NCBI GenBank assembly: GCA_017450025.1
Contig: JAFSYJ010000040.1
Coordinates: 59,420-123,419 of the forward strand
Length of the DNA: 64,000 bases
Source: Clostridia bacterium
GTDB lineage: Bacteria; Bacillota; Clostridia; UMGS1883; UMGS1540
Direction: 5' to 3'
This document shows positions 54,053 to 63,997 of the stretch, in pieces. Every line of letters starts with the position of its first letter. The stretch's first letter is position 1. A model generated the notes under the pieces. It was not told where the DNA came from, searched no databases, and saw nothing but the letters and a program-made list of their open reading frames with translations. The position numbers and the translations under genes are program-made.

Positions 54053-54508
54053 TTACTCCTTGTTGGCTATTGTGTCAGCCTTGTCAAGAAAAACCACGCC
54101 GTTTAAATGGTCAACCTCATGGCATATTGCTCTTGCAAAATAATCGTGTGCTTCGAGTTCAAATTCCTCGCCGTCTCTGTTATAGGCGCGTACCTTAATA
54201 TGTTGCGGACGCCTTACCTCCCCAATCTTGTCGGGAACGCTGAGACAGCCTTCAGTCATTGAAACTTCACCGTCTGATTCTATGATTTCGGGGTTTATAA
54301 ACTCAAAAAGTCCCTCGCCTACATCAACTATAATCGCACGGCGCAAAATACCGACCTGAGGTGCTGCAAGTCCTACACCTTCGCGGTCACGCATAGTTTC
54401 CGCCATATCGTCAAGAAGCTCACGGATTCTGTCGTTGATTTCCGTGATCTCGCGTGATTTTTTTCTTAAAATATCATCACCGATAACTCTTATATTTCTT
54501 AAAGACAT
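54053..54508 (-). CDS. def: Peptide deformylase
   Basis: A 151-aa metalloenzyme removing the N-formyl group from new proteins. Motif 1 GVGLAAPQVG, motif 2 EGCLSVP and motif 3 HEVDHLNG are intact, and the length is that of type 1 enzymes. AAGGAG precedes the ATG by ten bases. Confidence 0.98.
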   Translation of the reverse strand: MSLRNIRVIGDDILRKKSREITEINDRIRELLDDMAETMRDREGVGLAAPQVGILRRAIIVDVGEGLFEFINPEIIESDGEVSMTEGCLSVPDKIGEVRRPQHIKVRAYNRDGEEFELEAHDYFARAICHEVDHLNGVVFLDKADTIANKE

Positions 54509-54530
54509 TGTATTGTTCTCCTTAACTTAA

Positions 54531-56933
54531 CTAAACCGAAACAGGGTTGAGATCAACCGTTACCGTTATGTTTTTTTCCTTTTCGGCTATCTCACTTATT
54601 ATATCGTGAATTTCCTTATTATAAACGCACTTAAGCCAAAAATGCCATCTGTATTTGTTTTTAATTTTATCAATATGGCAAGGCGTTGCTTTGTATATGC
54701 TTAAAGGTTTTTCACCTGCCAAAGCCTCCGATATGTCGGAGTACATTTGTAAAGCCGCCGTTTTTACCTCTTTTTCATCCTGACCGCTCAGGGTGACATT
54801 TATAATATCACAGTACGGCGGATACGAAAGCGCCCGCCGCAGCTTGATTTCCTCATCATAAAATCCTGTGTAGTCGTGCTTTGAAGAAAGCTTAAGCGTG
54901 AGATTATCGGGCATATAAGTCTGTATTACCGCCCTGCCGCGCTTATCGCCTCTGCCGCTCCGGCCGCACACCTGCGTTATCATATTAAATGTACGCTCCG
55001 CAGCCTTGTAGTCACCCATATTAAGTATCTGGTCAGCCGCCAAAACGCCGACAAGCGTTACATTTTTAAAGTCAAGCCCTTTGGAAACCATCTGTGTTCC
55101 CAAAAGTATGTCAATTTTTTCGTTTTCAAATTTGTCAAGCACTTGCTGATGCGAGTTTTTACCCGATGTCGTGTCAACATCCATTCTTATAACTCCGGCT
55201 TCGGGGAACTCCTCTTTAAGCTTTTCTTCTATCTTCTGCGTGCCTGTTCCGAAGCCGCGTATAGCCTCGGAGCCGCACTGCGGGCATACCGTCATCATCT
55301 TCTTTTTTTTGCCACAGTAATGGCATAAAAGACTGTTGTCAAAACGGTGATAAGTCATTGAAATATTGCAGTTTTCACACATCTCAACATAGCCGCAGCT
55401 CCTGCACGAAACAAATGTCGAATAACCGCGTCTGTTTAAAAACAAAATCGTCTGCTCTCCTCTTTCGAGGTTGTCGCGTATTTCTCGCTTTAAGGCTTCC
55501 GAAAAAGGACTCTTGTTGCCTGATTTAAGCTCGGCGCGCATATCGACAATTTCGGTTTGCGGCATATCTACGCCGTTATAGCGTTTGTTCATTTCGCACA
55601 ATGTATAGTCGCCGTTTTTTGCCCTGAAATAGCTTTCAACAGACGGCGTTGCAGATGACAAAAGCAGCATGGCATCTGCGTTTTTGGCTCTGTACATTGC
55701 GACCTCGCAGGCGTCGTAGCGCACGCCCGATTCTGACTTGTAATGTTCCTCGTGTTCCTCGTCAACAACAATGATCCCGAGGTCCTGACAAGGCGCGAAA
55801 ACCGCTGACCGTGCGCCTATCACGACTTTTGCGTCGCCTTTTTTTATCCTGCTCCACTCGTCAAAGCGCTCGCCGTATGAAAGCTTGCTGTGAAGTAGTG
55901 CGACGCGATTGCCGAAGCGCGCCAGAAAGCGTGATACCATCTGATGTGTGAGCGATATTTCAGGCACTAACACTATTGCGCTTTTGCCATTTTCGAGTGT
56001 TTTTTCGATTGCTCTTATATATACTTCTGTCTTGCCGCTGCCCGTAACTCCGCGCAAAAGTATGGGTTTAAAGGGCTTTTCGGCCGCAGATTCTATCACA
56101 TTTAATACACTTTTTTGCTCATTTGTCAGCGAAAAAGCGTCGTTTTCGCTGATTTGTTGAGATTTATAAGGCTGTCTTGTGACCTCTGTCTGATGTCTTA
56201 CTATAATATTTTTTTCTTCAAGTGATTTTATTGCTCCAGGCGTACATCCGGCAAACATACAAAGGTCGGGAATGCTTAAAAATTCGCATTGTTTTAATAT
56301 ATTTATAATCCGTCTTTGAGACGAAGCGTTTTTTCTTAAAATATTTTCGTAGTCGGCGTTTTTGTCGGCAAGACTTAAAACAGTTAAAAATTTTGTTTTT
56401 GCATTATCCTCCGAGCTATAAGAGACATAGACCATTTTTTTAGCGGCAAGCGTCTTGATTTCGGATCTGACGCTTTTGCCGAAGCGGTCTTTTATTCTGT
56501 CATAAGACACGCTGCCCTTTTCTTTTACAAACTCCAAAATGTCGCGCTGGAGCTTTGTGAGTTTTCCGTCCTTGGCATCGGGGCAAAAAACGACTGTCTC
56601 TTTTACCTCAGTTGCCGCTCCGCACGGCAAAAAAAGCTTTAGCGCACTTGCGAAGGTACAAAAGTATCTGTTTTTTATCCAATACGCCTCAACCATACTT
56701 TGCCTGTCCAGAAGGGGCTGTTGGTCTATAATGCTAATAATCTGCTTTAAACTGTCATCGCTTTCCGCGGATATTGCCGCAACATAACCGACGCGTCTTT
56801 TATCGCCGTTCCCGAAAGGGACTTCAACGCGCTGACCTGTTTGTATTTCGTTTTCAAATTCTTCCGGTACAGAGTACGAAAAAATTTTGTCAACAAACGA
56901 TGTTTTGGCATCTACAACAATTTTAGCTATCAT
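54531..56933 (-). CDS. priA: Primosomal protein N', replication restart helicase
   Basis: An 800-aa superfamily 2 helicase: an N-terminal 3'-DNA-binding domain, a winged helix, Walker A GVTGSGKTEVY near residue 297, DEEHEEH (motif II) near 397, a zinc cluster of CxxC pairs (CRSCGYVEMCENC, CHYCGKKKK, CPQCG) near 520-560, and the C-terminal helicase lobe with GRSGRGDKRG. It reloads the replisome at stalled forks. The ATG overlaps the coaBC stop by 4 nt. Confidence 0.97.
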   Translation of the reverse strand: MIAKIVVDAKTSFVDKIFSYSVPEEFENEIQTGQRVEVPFGNGDKRRVGYVAAISAESDDSLKQIISIIDQQPLLDRQSMVEAYWIKNRYFCTFASALKLFLPCGAATEVKETVVFCPDAKDGKLTKLQRDILEFVKEKGSVSYDRIKDRFGKSVRSEIKTLAAKKMVYVSYSSEDNAKTKFLTVLSLADKNADYENILRKNASSQRRIINILKQCEFLSIPDLCMFAGCTPGAIKSLEEKNIIVRHQTEVTRQPYKSQQISENDAFSLTNEQKSVLNVIESAAEKPFKPILLRGVTGSGKTEVYIRAIEKTLENGKSAIVLVPEISLTHQMVSRFLARFGNRVALLHSKLSYGERFDEWSRIKKGDAKVVIGARSAVFAPCQDLGIIVVDEEHEEHYKSESGVRYDACEVAMYRAKNADAMLLLSSATPSVESYFRAKNGDYTLCEMNKRYNGVDMPQTEIVDMRAELKSGNKSPFSEALKREIRDNLERGEQTILFLNRRGYSTFVSCRSCGYVEMCENCNISMTYHRFDNSLLCHYCGKKKKMMTVCPQCGSEAIRGFGTGTQKIEEKLKEEFPEAGVIRMDVDTTSGKNSHQQVLDKFENEKIDILLGTQMVSKGLDFKNVTLVGVLAADQILNMGDYKAAERTFNMITQVCGRSGRGDKRGRAVIQTYMPDNLTLKLSSKHDYTGFYDEEIKLRRALSYPPYCDIINVTLSGQDEKEVKTAALQMYSDISEALAGEKPLSIYKATPCHIDKIKNKYRWHFWLKCVYNKEIHDIISEIAEKEKNITVTVDLNPVSV

Positions 56934-58117
56934 TTTAATTTTCCTGCGGCGGAATCGAGTATGAGCTCCGCTACTTTATCTTTTGACATATTGGGAAGTT
57001 TATCGACTCCGTCTTTTGTTATAAGCGTTACGGTATTTGTATCAACGCCGAAGCCTGCGCCTTTTTCCGTCAGGTTATTTGCCACTATCATATCAGCATT
57101 TTTACTTTCAAGCTTTTTGCGGCTGTTTTCAATTAAATCCTGCGTTTCCATGCTGAAGCCTATTAAGACTCTGTCTCCTTTTACGATACCGAGAGCCTTT
57201 AAAATATCAGGATTAAGGTCAAACGACACTGTCATACTGTCGGACTTTTTTATCTTATCCGTATTTACGGTATGCGGCTTAAAGTCGCCTACCGCCGCCG
57301 CCTTGATTATTATATCTGCTGTCTTATATTCACGCATACAAGCGTCGTACATATCCTGCGCGGAAAATACATTTATGACTTCCGCTCCATACGGGACGCT
57401 TATGTTTGTTTTGCCCGTGACAAGCTTAACCTTTGCGCCGCGTCTTAATGCCTCGCGTGCTATCGCGTAACCCATTTTACCGCTTGAGTGATTTGTTAAA
57501 TATCTTACAGGGTCAAGGCTTTCGCAAGTAGGTCCTGCCGTCACCAGAACTGTTTTGCCTGTCAAATCTTTTTTATCGGATACGGCATAGTAAATATTAT
57601 CAATGATATCTTCTGTTTCTGCAAGAGCACCTTTACCGACAGTACCGCAGGCAAGGCGCGACTCTCTCGGCGGAACAAAAGTATATCCGAGTGCGGAAAG
57701 CTTTTTGATATTTTCCTGCGTTATCGGGTTTTCGTACATTGCTGTATTCATTGCAGGTGCAATTATACAAGGCGCTTTTGTCGCCATAACTGTTGTTGTG
57801 AGCATATCGTCTGCGATACCCGACGCGATTTTACCGATAATATTTGCAGTTGCGGGAGCAATTACAAGTGCGTCTGCACGCTGTGCCAGCGATATGTGAT
57901 TTATCTCATATACCTGCGGTTCTTCAAAGGTAGAGGTCGTAACCTCTCTGCCCGACAGCGCCCTGAATGTGAGCGGCGAGACGAACTCGCAGGCGGATTT
58001 GGTCATAATAACGCTGACATCCGCATTTTGCTTCCTGAGCTTAGAAACCAAATCGCACGCCTTATATGCAGCTATTCCGCCTGTAACTCCCAAAACTATA
58101 TTCTTTCCGCTTAACAA
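56930..58117 (-). CDS. coaBC: Bifunctional phosphopantothenoylcysteine decarboxylase/synthase
   Basis: A 395-aa two-domain enzyme for two steps of CoA synthesis. CoaC (about 1-180) has the FMN flavoprotein core GVTGGIAAYKACDL, PAMNTAMYENP and the ACGTVGKGALAE lid; CoaB (about 190-395) has VTAGPTCESLDPVRYLTNHSSGKMG and KIKKSD. It starts at a TTG two bases after the rpoZ stop; its SD GGAGAGG lies in the end of rpoZ. Confidence 0.97.
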   Translation of the reverse strand: MLSGKNIVLGVTGGIAAYKACDLVSKLRKQNADVSVIMTKSACEFVSPLTFRALSGREVTTSTFEEPQVYEINHISLAQRADALVIAPATANIIGKIASGIADDMLTTTVMATKAPCIIAPAMNTAMYENPITQENIKKLSALGYTFVPPRESRLACGTVGKGALAETEDIIDNIYYAVSDKKDLTGKTVLVTAGPTCESLDPVRYLTNHSSGKMGYAIAREALRRGAKVKLVTGKTNISVPYGAEVINVFSAQDMYDACMREYKTADIIIKAAAVGDFKPHTVNTDKIKKSDSMTVSFDLNPDILKALGIVKGDRVLIGFSMETQDLIENSRKKLESKNADMIVANNLTEKGAGFGVDTNTVTLITKDGVDKLPNMSKDKVAELILDSAAGKLK

Positions 58118-58119
58118 GG

Positions 58120-58329
58120 TTACTCGTCCTCTCCTGCTTCTTCTGCAACCGGTATTATATTGATTTTACCGTCTGCTATTTCTTTTACAGCCATTGATAC
58201 TGTTTTCTCGAGCTTTGCATCAGCCATTGCCAGTTCTCTCGCCCTTTTTGCTGTGGCAACAACAAGTGTATATCTGCTCTCCATATTTGATGTTTTCATA
58301 AGTTTTGATACCGTAGGTTCAATTATCAT
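58120..58329 (-). CDS. rpoZ: RNA polymerase omega subunit
   Basis: A 69-aa omega subunit: YTLVVATAKRARELAM and VSMAVKEIADGKINII match the conserved core that clamps the beta-prime subunit. The ATG overlaps the gmk stop by 4 nt. The gmk-rpoZ-coaBC-priA order is standard for Bacillota. Confidence 0.95.
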   Translation of the reverse strand: MIIEPTVSKLMKTSNMESRYTLVVATAKRARELAMADAKLEKTVSMAVKEIADGKINIIPVAEEAGEDE

Positions 58330-58931
58330 TTAAATCTCTCCTTCATATAATCGATTTTTCTTTCCATTCTTGACTGTTCAGCTTCTATAATACAGCTTAT
58401 TGTGTGCGCCGTTTGCGGAACATTTTCGTTTTCGACAATATAATTATACTTATCAAGATGTGTAAATTCCCACTTGGCAGTTTTTAATCTTTCTTCTACT
58501 ATTTCGGGCGGCTCTGTATTTCTGCCCGTCAGTCTTGCGCGAAGCTCCGACATTGACGGCGGCATTATATAAATGAACACGCCTTCGGGGTACTTACGGC
58601 GCACATTCATTGCGCCCTGTACTTCAATTTCCAAAATAATGTTTATGCCGCTTTCGAGCTTTTCAAACACTTCTGACTTAAGAGTACCGTAGTAATTATC
58701 ACAAAAGCGCGCGCACTCCACAAATCCGTCTTGTTCTTTAATTTTTAAGAAGTCTTCTTCTGTCATATAATGATAATTAACTCCGTCAATCTCTCCGTCG
58801 CGTCTTTGTCTGGTCGTTGCGGAAACAGAAACCTCCGTATCGTTACGCTGCTTCAAAAGTGCCTTGACGACTGTTCCCTTTCCGACGCCTGACGGTCCGG
58901 AAATAACTATAAGAAGTCCCTTACTGCTCAT
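58326..58931 (-). CDS. gmk: Guanylate kinase
   Basis: A 201-aa GMP kinase with the Walker A loop [30 protein letters not shown] for GMP binding and [13 protein letters not shown]. The ATG at 58931 is taken because GGGAGG lies nine bases upstream; another in-frame ATG at 58940 touches that SD. It overlaps the end of remA by 11 nt. Confidence 0.97.
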   Translation of the reverse strand: MSSKGLLIVISGPSGVGKGTVVKALLKQRNDTEVSVSATTRQRRDGEIDGVNYHYMTEEDFLKIKEQDGFVECARFCDNYYGTLKSEVFEKLESGINIILEIEVQGAMNVRRKYPEGVFIYIMPPSMSELRARLTGRNTEPPEIVEERLKTAKWEFTHLDKYNYIVENENVPQTAHTISCIIEAEQSRMERKIDYMKERFK

Positions 58932-59202
58932 TGTCTTCATCCTCCCAGCCTATTTCACCGGCACTATATTGCGCATCAAGTCGCGTTCCTATTGTATCAG
59001 GCATTATAGCGGAAAGAATAACATGGTCGCTGTCGGTTATAATAACTGACCTTGTCCGTCTGCCATATGTCGCATCTATGAGCTTTCCTGCGGCTCTTGC
59101 TTCGGTTATTATACGCTTTACCGGTGCAGATTCAGGTCCGATTACTGCAATTAAATGCTCAGATGACACCATGCTGCCATAGCCTATATTTATAAGCTTC
59201 AT
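58921..59202 (-). CDS. remA: Extracellular matrix regulator RemA (DUF370)
   Basis: A 93-aa protein of the RemA/DUF370 family ([32 protein letters not shown]-like [19 protein letters not shown]). In Bacillus subtilis RemA binds DNA as a ring-shaped oligomer and activates matrix and osmoprotection genes. In Clostridia it sits, as here, between yicC and gmk. GGAG SD. Confidence 0.95.
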   Translation of the reverse strand: MKLINIGYGSMVSSEHLIAVIGPESAPVKRIITEARAAGKLIDATYGRRTRSVIITDSDHVILSAIMPDTIGTRLDAQYSAGEIGWEDEDNEQ

Positions 59203-59214
59203 ACTTTTCTCCTT

Positions 59215-60093
59215 TTATTCGATGTTCTGTACCTGCTCGCGTATTTTTTCTATACACGCCTTAAGGTCAATTACTCTTTTAACTATGTCAATGTCGTTTG
59301 ATTTGGAGCCTGTTGTATTTACCTCCCGGTTCATTTCCTGAATGAGGAAATCAAGCTTTTTACCGACGGGTTCACTTGCGTTCATAAGTATGCGCATCTG
59401 CTTTATATGGCTTTTGAGCCTTACTATTTCTTCGTTGACATTGACCTTATCGGCAAACACGGCGACCTCGTTTAAAAGTCTGCCCTCGTCAACGGGAACG
59501 CTTCCTAAAATCTCCGACATACGCTCTCTCATACGGCTTGTATATTCGGAGATAACTCTCGGTGACGCCTTTTCGACTTCATCAACATAAGTCGCGATTA
59601 TATCGAGTTCTGCGAGCATATTCTCCGCAAGGCGTGCGCCCTCGGCTTTTCTCATTTCCACAAACGATTTTGCAGCTTCTTCCGTTGCCTTTAAAACGAT
59701 TGCGGTTATTTCGTCTGTGTCTTCCTCGGGCTTTACAACTGTAAATATATCGGAAAATCTCGTCATATGGTCTATTCTTACATTACTGTCAAACGAAAGA
59801 GCATCACAAAGCTTTTTAAGAGCCTCGTAATAGCTTTTGGCAAGAGGCGTGTTGAGAAGAACCTCTCCGTCAGCGCCCTCGATATTTTCAACCGTGATAT
59901 ATACATCGACCTTACCGCGTGAAATATAACCTGAAAGGCATTTTTTAACCTTTTCTTCAAGATAAGAATAATTCCTCGGAGTCTTGACCGAAACATCACT
60001 GTAACGGTGATTAACACTTTTTATCTCGACCGTAAATCTCTTTCCGACGCCTGTTTCTTGCGCTGTGCCGTATCCCGTCATGCTTCTGATCAT
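59215..60093 (-). CDS. yicC: YicC family endoribonuclease
   Basis: A 292-aa YicC/YloC protein: N-terminal IRSMTGYGTAQE and VEIKSVNHRYSDVSVKTPR, C-terminal GKKLDFLIQEMNREVNTTGSKSND. E. coli YicC is reported as an RNase involved in small-RNA turnover; the Bacillota versions are less studied. Good GGGGGG SD. Lies directly after leuS. Confidence 0.95.
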   Translation of the reverse strand: MIRSMTGYGTAQETGVGKRFTVEIKSVNHRYSDVSVKTPRNYSYLEEKVKKCLSGYISRGKVDVYITVENIEGADGEVLLNTPLAKSYYEALKKLCDALSFDSNVRIDHMTRFSDIFTVVKPEEDTDEITAIVLKATEEAAKSFVEMRKAEGARLAENMLAELDIIATYVDEVEKASPRVISEYTSRMRERMSEILGSVPVDEGRLLNEVAVFADKVNVNEEIVRLKSHIKQMRILMNASEPVGKKLDFLIQEMNREVNTTGSKSNDIDIVKRVIDLKACIEKIREQVQNIE

Positions 60094-60104
60094 AAGTATC
60101 CCCC

Positions 60105-62516
60105 CTATTTAACAACAATATTTACAAGCTTGCCCGGAACAGCTATTACCTTAACAACTGTTTTCCCGGCAATAGCGGCTTTACCTTCTTCCGAGTCACA
60201 TACCAATTTACCGAGCTCGTCCCTTGAGATTTCTGCCGGAACAACAAGCTTGCCGCGGATTTTGCCGTTTATCTGAATAACTATCTCAACAGAGTCGTCC
60301 TTTGTCTTTTCTTCGTCATATGTGGGCCAAGCCGCGTCGTGCAGATAGCCTGTCATACCCGCTCTTTGCCAAAGTTCTTCGGATATATGCGGCGCTGTCG
60401 GATACAGAAGAACTATGAGCGTTTTAAACTCGTCCTTTGTGACCTTGCCCTTTTTATAAAATTCATTTACAAGCGACATCATTGCGGCTATTGCAGTATT
60501 AAACTTCATTCTCTCGGTATCTTCCGTGACCTTTTTGACCGTCTTATGCATAAGGCCTTCAAGGTCCTTGGAGTAACCGTCTTCATCCGTCAGCATAGGC
60601 TGCAAGTTCCATACTCTCTCAATAAACTTATGACAGCCTCTTACGCCGTTTTCACTCCACGGAGTAGCCTGATCAAATGCACCTATAAACATTTCATATG
60701 TTCTGAAGGTATCTGCGCCGAACTCATTGACAACATCATCTGGGTTTACGACATTTCCGCGTGATTTTGACATCTTTTCGTTATTCTCGCCCAAAATCAT
60801 ACCCTGCGATGTACGCTTCATATACGGCTCTTTCGTCTTTACAACGCCTATATCGTACAGGAATTTATACCAGAAGCGCGAATAGAGAACATGCAGCGTT
60901 GTGTGTTCCATACCGCCGTTATACCAATCAACGGGCATCCAATAATCAAGCTTTTCGGTGCTTGCAAGCGCCTTATCGTTATTTGGGTCTATATATCTGA
61001 GAAAGTACCACGACGAGCCTGCCCACTGCGGCATTGTGTCTGTCTCTCTCTTGGCAGGTCCTCCGCAATGCGGACATTTTGTGTTTATCCAATCCGTTGC
61101 CTTTGCAAGCGGAGATTCGCCTTCTTCGCCGGGCGCAAATTTATCAAGCTCGGGGAGCGTTAACGGAAGCTCCTCATACGGCACGGGAACCCAGCCGCAT
61201 TTATCGCACCATACAAGCGGAATAGGCTCTCCCCAATATCTCTGTCTTGAGAATACCCAATCGCGCAGCTTGAAGTTTACCTTCTTTTTGCCAAGTCCGT
61301 TTTCTTCAAGGTATTCTATCATCTTTTTAATGGCGTCCTTGACTGAAAGCCCTGTCAAGAAGCCGGAATTTACCATTACACCTTCGGAAACATCTGTATA
61401 CGCTTCCTCCTGAACATCTTTTCCGCCGCCTACGACTTCAATAATGGGGAGTCCGAACTTTTTGGCAAAATCCCAGTCGCGGCTATCGTGTGCAGGTACT
61501 GCCATAATAGCGCCTGTGCCGTATGTCATAAGAACATAATCTGAAATCCAAACGGGAATTTCCGTTCCGTTTACGGGGTTTACCGCCTTTATGCCTTTAA
61601 GCTCTACACCTGTCTTATCCTTTGCCATTTCCGTTCTTTCAAACTCGGACTTATGCGCTGCCTCCTTCTGATATGCTGCAACTTCGTCCATATTTGTTAT
61701 CTTATCGGAAAGCTCGGCAATAACAGGGTGCTCCGGCGATACAACCATATATGTCGCGCCGAAAAGGGTATCGGGGCGTGTTGTATAAACTCTTATCTTT
61801 TTATCAACGCCGGCAAGTGCAAAGTCAACCTCTGCGCCCTCGCTTCTGCCTATCCAGTTTCTCTGCTGTGTTTTGATTTTTTCTATATAGTTAACCTCGT
61901 CAAGGTCATCTATGAGTCTCTGTGCGTACTCGGTGATTTTGAGCATCCACTGGCTTTTGCGCTTTTGCACAACCTCGCCGCCGCATCTCTCGCATACGCC
62001 GTTGACAACTTCTTCATTTGCCAGGCCGACCTTACAAGATGTACACCAATTTATCGGCATCTCCTGCTTATACGCAAGCCCCTTTTCAAAAAGCTTGAGG
62101 AATATCCACTGCGTCCATTTATAATAATTTTCATCAGTCGTATTTATCTCTTTTGACCAATCAAACGAAAAGCCTATGCTCTTGAGCTGGCGCTTGAAGT
62201 TAGCAATGTTTTCCGCCGTTATCTTTTTGGGGTGTATATTATGCTTTATCGCGTAATTTTCTGTCGGCAGTCCGAATGCGTCCCAGCCCATCGGGAAAAG
62301 AACATTATATCCCTCCATGCGTCTCTTTCTCGCAAGAATATCTATCGCCGTGTAGCTCCTCGGGTGTCCGACATGAAGTCCGTGCCCCGAAGGGTACGGA
62401 AACTCAACAAGCGCGTAAAACTTTTTCTTTGAAAAATCATCGCTCGCCTTATATGTCTCGTTTTCTTCCCAATAATCCTGCCACTTTTTCTCTATCTCAT
62501 GAAAATTATAGTCCAT
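60105..62516 (-). CDS. leuS: Leucyl-tRNA synthetase
   Basis: An 803-aa class I synthetase: HIGH-type motif [17 protein letters not shown] near residue 40, CP1 editing domain (about 225-415) with the [17 protein letters not shown] segment, zinc-type Cys pairs (CTSCKVG, CERCGG; CPHCGG), the KMSKS motif near residue 580, and the C-terminal tRNA-binding domains. Unlike pheST there is no T-box; it follows rsfS by 15 nt. The window also encodes two tRNA-Leu genes. Confidence 0.98.
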   Translation of the reverse strand: MDYNFHEIEKKWQDYWEENETYKASDDFSKKKFYALVEFPYPSGHGLHVGHPRSYTAIDILARKRRMEGYNVLFPMGWDAFGLPTENYAIKHNIHPKKITAENIANFKRQLKSIGFSFDWSKEINTTDENYYKWTQWIFLKLFEKGLAYKQEMPINWCTSCKVGLANEEVVNGVCERCGGEVVQKRKSQWMLKITEYAQRLIDDLDEVNYIEKIKTQQRNWIGRSEGAEVDFALAGVDKKIRVYTTRPDTLFGATYMVVSPEHPVIAELSDKITNMDEVAAYQKEAAHKSEFERTEMAKDKTGVELKGIKAVNPVNGTEIPVWISDYVLMTYGTGAIMAVPAHDSRDWDFAKKFGLPIIEVVGGGKDVQEEAYTDVSEGVMVNSGFLTGLSVKDAIKKMIEYLEENGLGKKKVNFKLRDWVFSRQRYWGEPIPLVWCDKCGWVPVPYEELPLTLPELDKFAPGEEGESPLAKATDWINTKCPHCGGPAKRETDTMPQWAGSSWYFLRYIDPNNDKALASTEKLDYWMPVDWYNGGMEHTTLHVLYSRFWYKFLYDIGVVKTKEPYMKRTSQGMILGENNEKMSKSRGNVVNPDDVVNEFGADTFRTYEMFIGAFDQATPWSENGVRGCHKFIERVWNLQPMLTDEDGYSKDLEGLMHKTVKKVTEDTERMKFNTAIAAMMSLVNEFYKKGKVTKDEFKTLIVLLYPTAPHISEELWQRAGMTGYLHDAAWPTYDEEKTKDDSVEIVIQINGKIRGKLVVPAEISRDELGKLVCDSEEGKAAIAGKTVVKVIAVPGKLVNIVVK

Positions 62517-62531
62517 TTTACCGGCTCCCTC

Positions 62532-62870
62532 TCATATCTGTATATTTTTAGCGTCGCCCCACAAGTGGTCAAGGTTATAGAACGAACGCATATCTTCTTT
62601 AAAAATGTGCACGACTACATCACCGTAATCAAGCAATATCCACTCGCAGCTTTTATACCCCTCGCAGCGGAGCGGTTCGGCGCCGTTTTCGCTCATCTTT
62701 TCAACAACATTATCCGCAAGCGCCTTGACCTGCGTCGTCGAGCCGCCTGTGCAGATTACAAAAAATTCCGCTATCGTGGTCAGTCCGGATATGTCAAGAA
62801 GCTTGATTTCACGCGCTTTTTTATCGTCAAGTATTTTTGCCGCAAACACTGCTGTTTCTCTTGATTCCAA
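62532..62870 (-). CDS. rsfS: Ribosome silencing factor RsfS
   Basis: A 112-aa RsfS (YbeB/Iojap) protein that binds uL14 and blocks subunit joining under starvation. Motifs IKLLDISGLTTIAEFFVICTG, VKALADNVVEKM and WILLDYGDVVVHIF are present. It starts at a TTG at 62870, six bases after GGGAGGG; longer frames begin upstream of the predicted transcription start. First gene of the 18-gene run; nadD and yqeK, often upstream, are not here. Confidence 0.94.
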   Translation of the reverse strand: MESRETAVFAAKILDDKKAREIKLLDISGLTTIAEFFVICTGGSTTQVKALADNVVEKMSENGAEPLRCEGYKSCEWILLDYGDVVVHIFKEDMRSFYNLDHLWGDAKNIQI

Positions 62871-62906
62871 AGCAGTCCCTCCCAATTTAAGTTTACTTAT
62901 TATATC

Positions 62907-62935
62907 ATTATACACCAATTATTGGGATTTGTCCA
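62907..62935 (-). promoter_or_regulatory. Sigma-A promoter of the rsfS-leuS...thiN run
   Basis: Minus strand TGGACA (62930-62935), 17-bp spacer, TATAAT (62907-62912). It is the only clear promoter seen for the run. Confidence 0.75.
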
Positions 62936-63002
62936 TATTTTTTTACAAATATAATGTAATGAAAATGATTTTATTTCATAGTCTTTAAAGAGGTGAATTT
63001 TT

Positions 63003-63845
63003 ATGCGTATCTTGTGCTTTAAAATAAAACCGGTTTACATCATAATAGCTATCCTGCTCGCCGCAGGTATCGTCGTTTTTGCATCGGGTGAAAAGCCCCA
63101 AAATGGCACTCCTGTACCGATTTTGATGTATCATCAGGTATCTAACAAGCCGTCAAAGCTCGGTGAATATGTCGTATCCGCCACGGAGCTTGAAAACGAC
63201 ATAAAAATTGTTCTCGACAAGGGATTTACTCCTATGTTTGCGTCGGAGCTGCTATCTTGCTGTCAAAACAAAACGCCGCTCCCCGAAAAGCCTGTTTTAA
63301 TAACTTTTGACGACAACTATATGAGCGACTATGTTTATGTTCTGCCAATTTTGAAAAAATACGATGTAAAAGCAAACTTTTCCGTTGTCGGCGCTTTGGC
63401 GGATCTTTATTCGTCGGGCATCGACCGCCATATCGACTACGCTCAATGCACATGGGACGAAATACGAGAAATGAAAAGCTCGGGGCTTTGCGAGTTTTTA
63501 AGCCATTCGTACGATATGCACAACTTTAGCAAGCGCAAAGGCGTTTTGCGGACTTATGCCGAATCGCACGAGGATTTTTTAGAAATTTTAGAAGACGATA
63601 TCGAAAAGAACAAACAGGCATTTGAGAAAAATCTCGGCTGTGAGCCCATCGCTTTTGTTTATCCCTTTGGTAGCTACAACGACGAGGTCGGGAAAATAAT
63701 AAATTCGCACTTTAAAATGAGCTTTGGCGTTTACGAAAAGCCGAACTACATCAAAGGAGACGAAAAAACGCTGTATCTTTTGCACCGCTACAATATGGTG
63801 CATAACAGGAATATTGAAAAGGTTTTGAACGAGGCTTGCTTTTGA
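63003..63845 (+). CDS. Polysaccharide deacetylase (CE4) family protein
   Basis: A 280-aa exported or membrane-anchored CE4 protein. A short N-terminal membrane segment (about 8-27), then VPILMYHQVSNK, the metal Asp motif TFDDNYMSDY near residue 102, the HSYDMH metal-His motif near 170, and FVYPFGSYND near 220. Such enzymes deacetylate peptidoglycan or other glycans. A second TATAAT-like -10 (62950-62955) lies upstream but its -35 is weak. GAGGTGA is the SD. Substrate unknown. Confidence 0.9.
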   Translation: MRILCFKIKPVYIIIAILLAAGIVVFASGEKPQNGTPVPILMYHQVSNKPSKLGEYVVSATELENDIKIVLDKGFTPMFASELLSCCQNKTPLPEKPVLITFDDNYMSDYVYVLPILKKYDVKANFSVVGALADLYSSGIDRHIDYAQCTWDEIREMKSSGLCEFLSHSYDMHNFSKRKGVLRTYAESHEDFLEILEDDIEKNKQAFEKNLGCEPIAFVYPFGSYNDEVGKIINSHFKMSFGVYEKPNYIKGDEKTLYLLHRYNMVHNRNIEKVLNEACF

Positions 63846-63853
63846 TCCGGGCG

Positions 63854-63957
63854 ATGCGGCAGTCAAGACCACCAGTAAACTGGTGGCTTGCACTACCCCT
63901 AGAAGGGGTTATTACAGGCTTAACCCCTATAAGGGGCATCGAAGTTTGACACCGCAT
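63854..63957 (+). repeat. Palindromic element with three internal hairpins
   Basis: Ends ATGCGG...GTCAA (63854-63866) and TTGAC...CCGCAT (63946-63957) form an imperfect terminal inverted repeat. Inside are CCACCAGT/ACTGGTGG (63869-63886), ACCCC/GGGGT (63895-63909) and CCCC/GGGG (63924-63936), the last two being near copies. No ORF. It looks like a small mobile or REP-like element, possibly related to IS200/IS605 ends. Only one copy is in the window. Confidence 0.5.
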
Positions 63958-63967
63958 TACTATTTCA

Positions 63968-63997
63968 GGCAGCCGCTCACGTGCGGCTGTCTTTTTT
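63968..63997 (+). terminator. Terminator near the right edge
   Basis: CAGCCGC/GCGGCTG 7-bp stem (63970-63976, 63983-63989), extendable by two pairs, followed by TCTTTTTT. It probably ends the deacetylase transcript. Confidence 0.8.
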
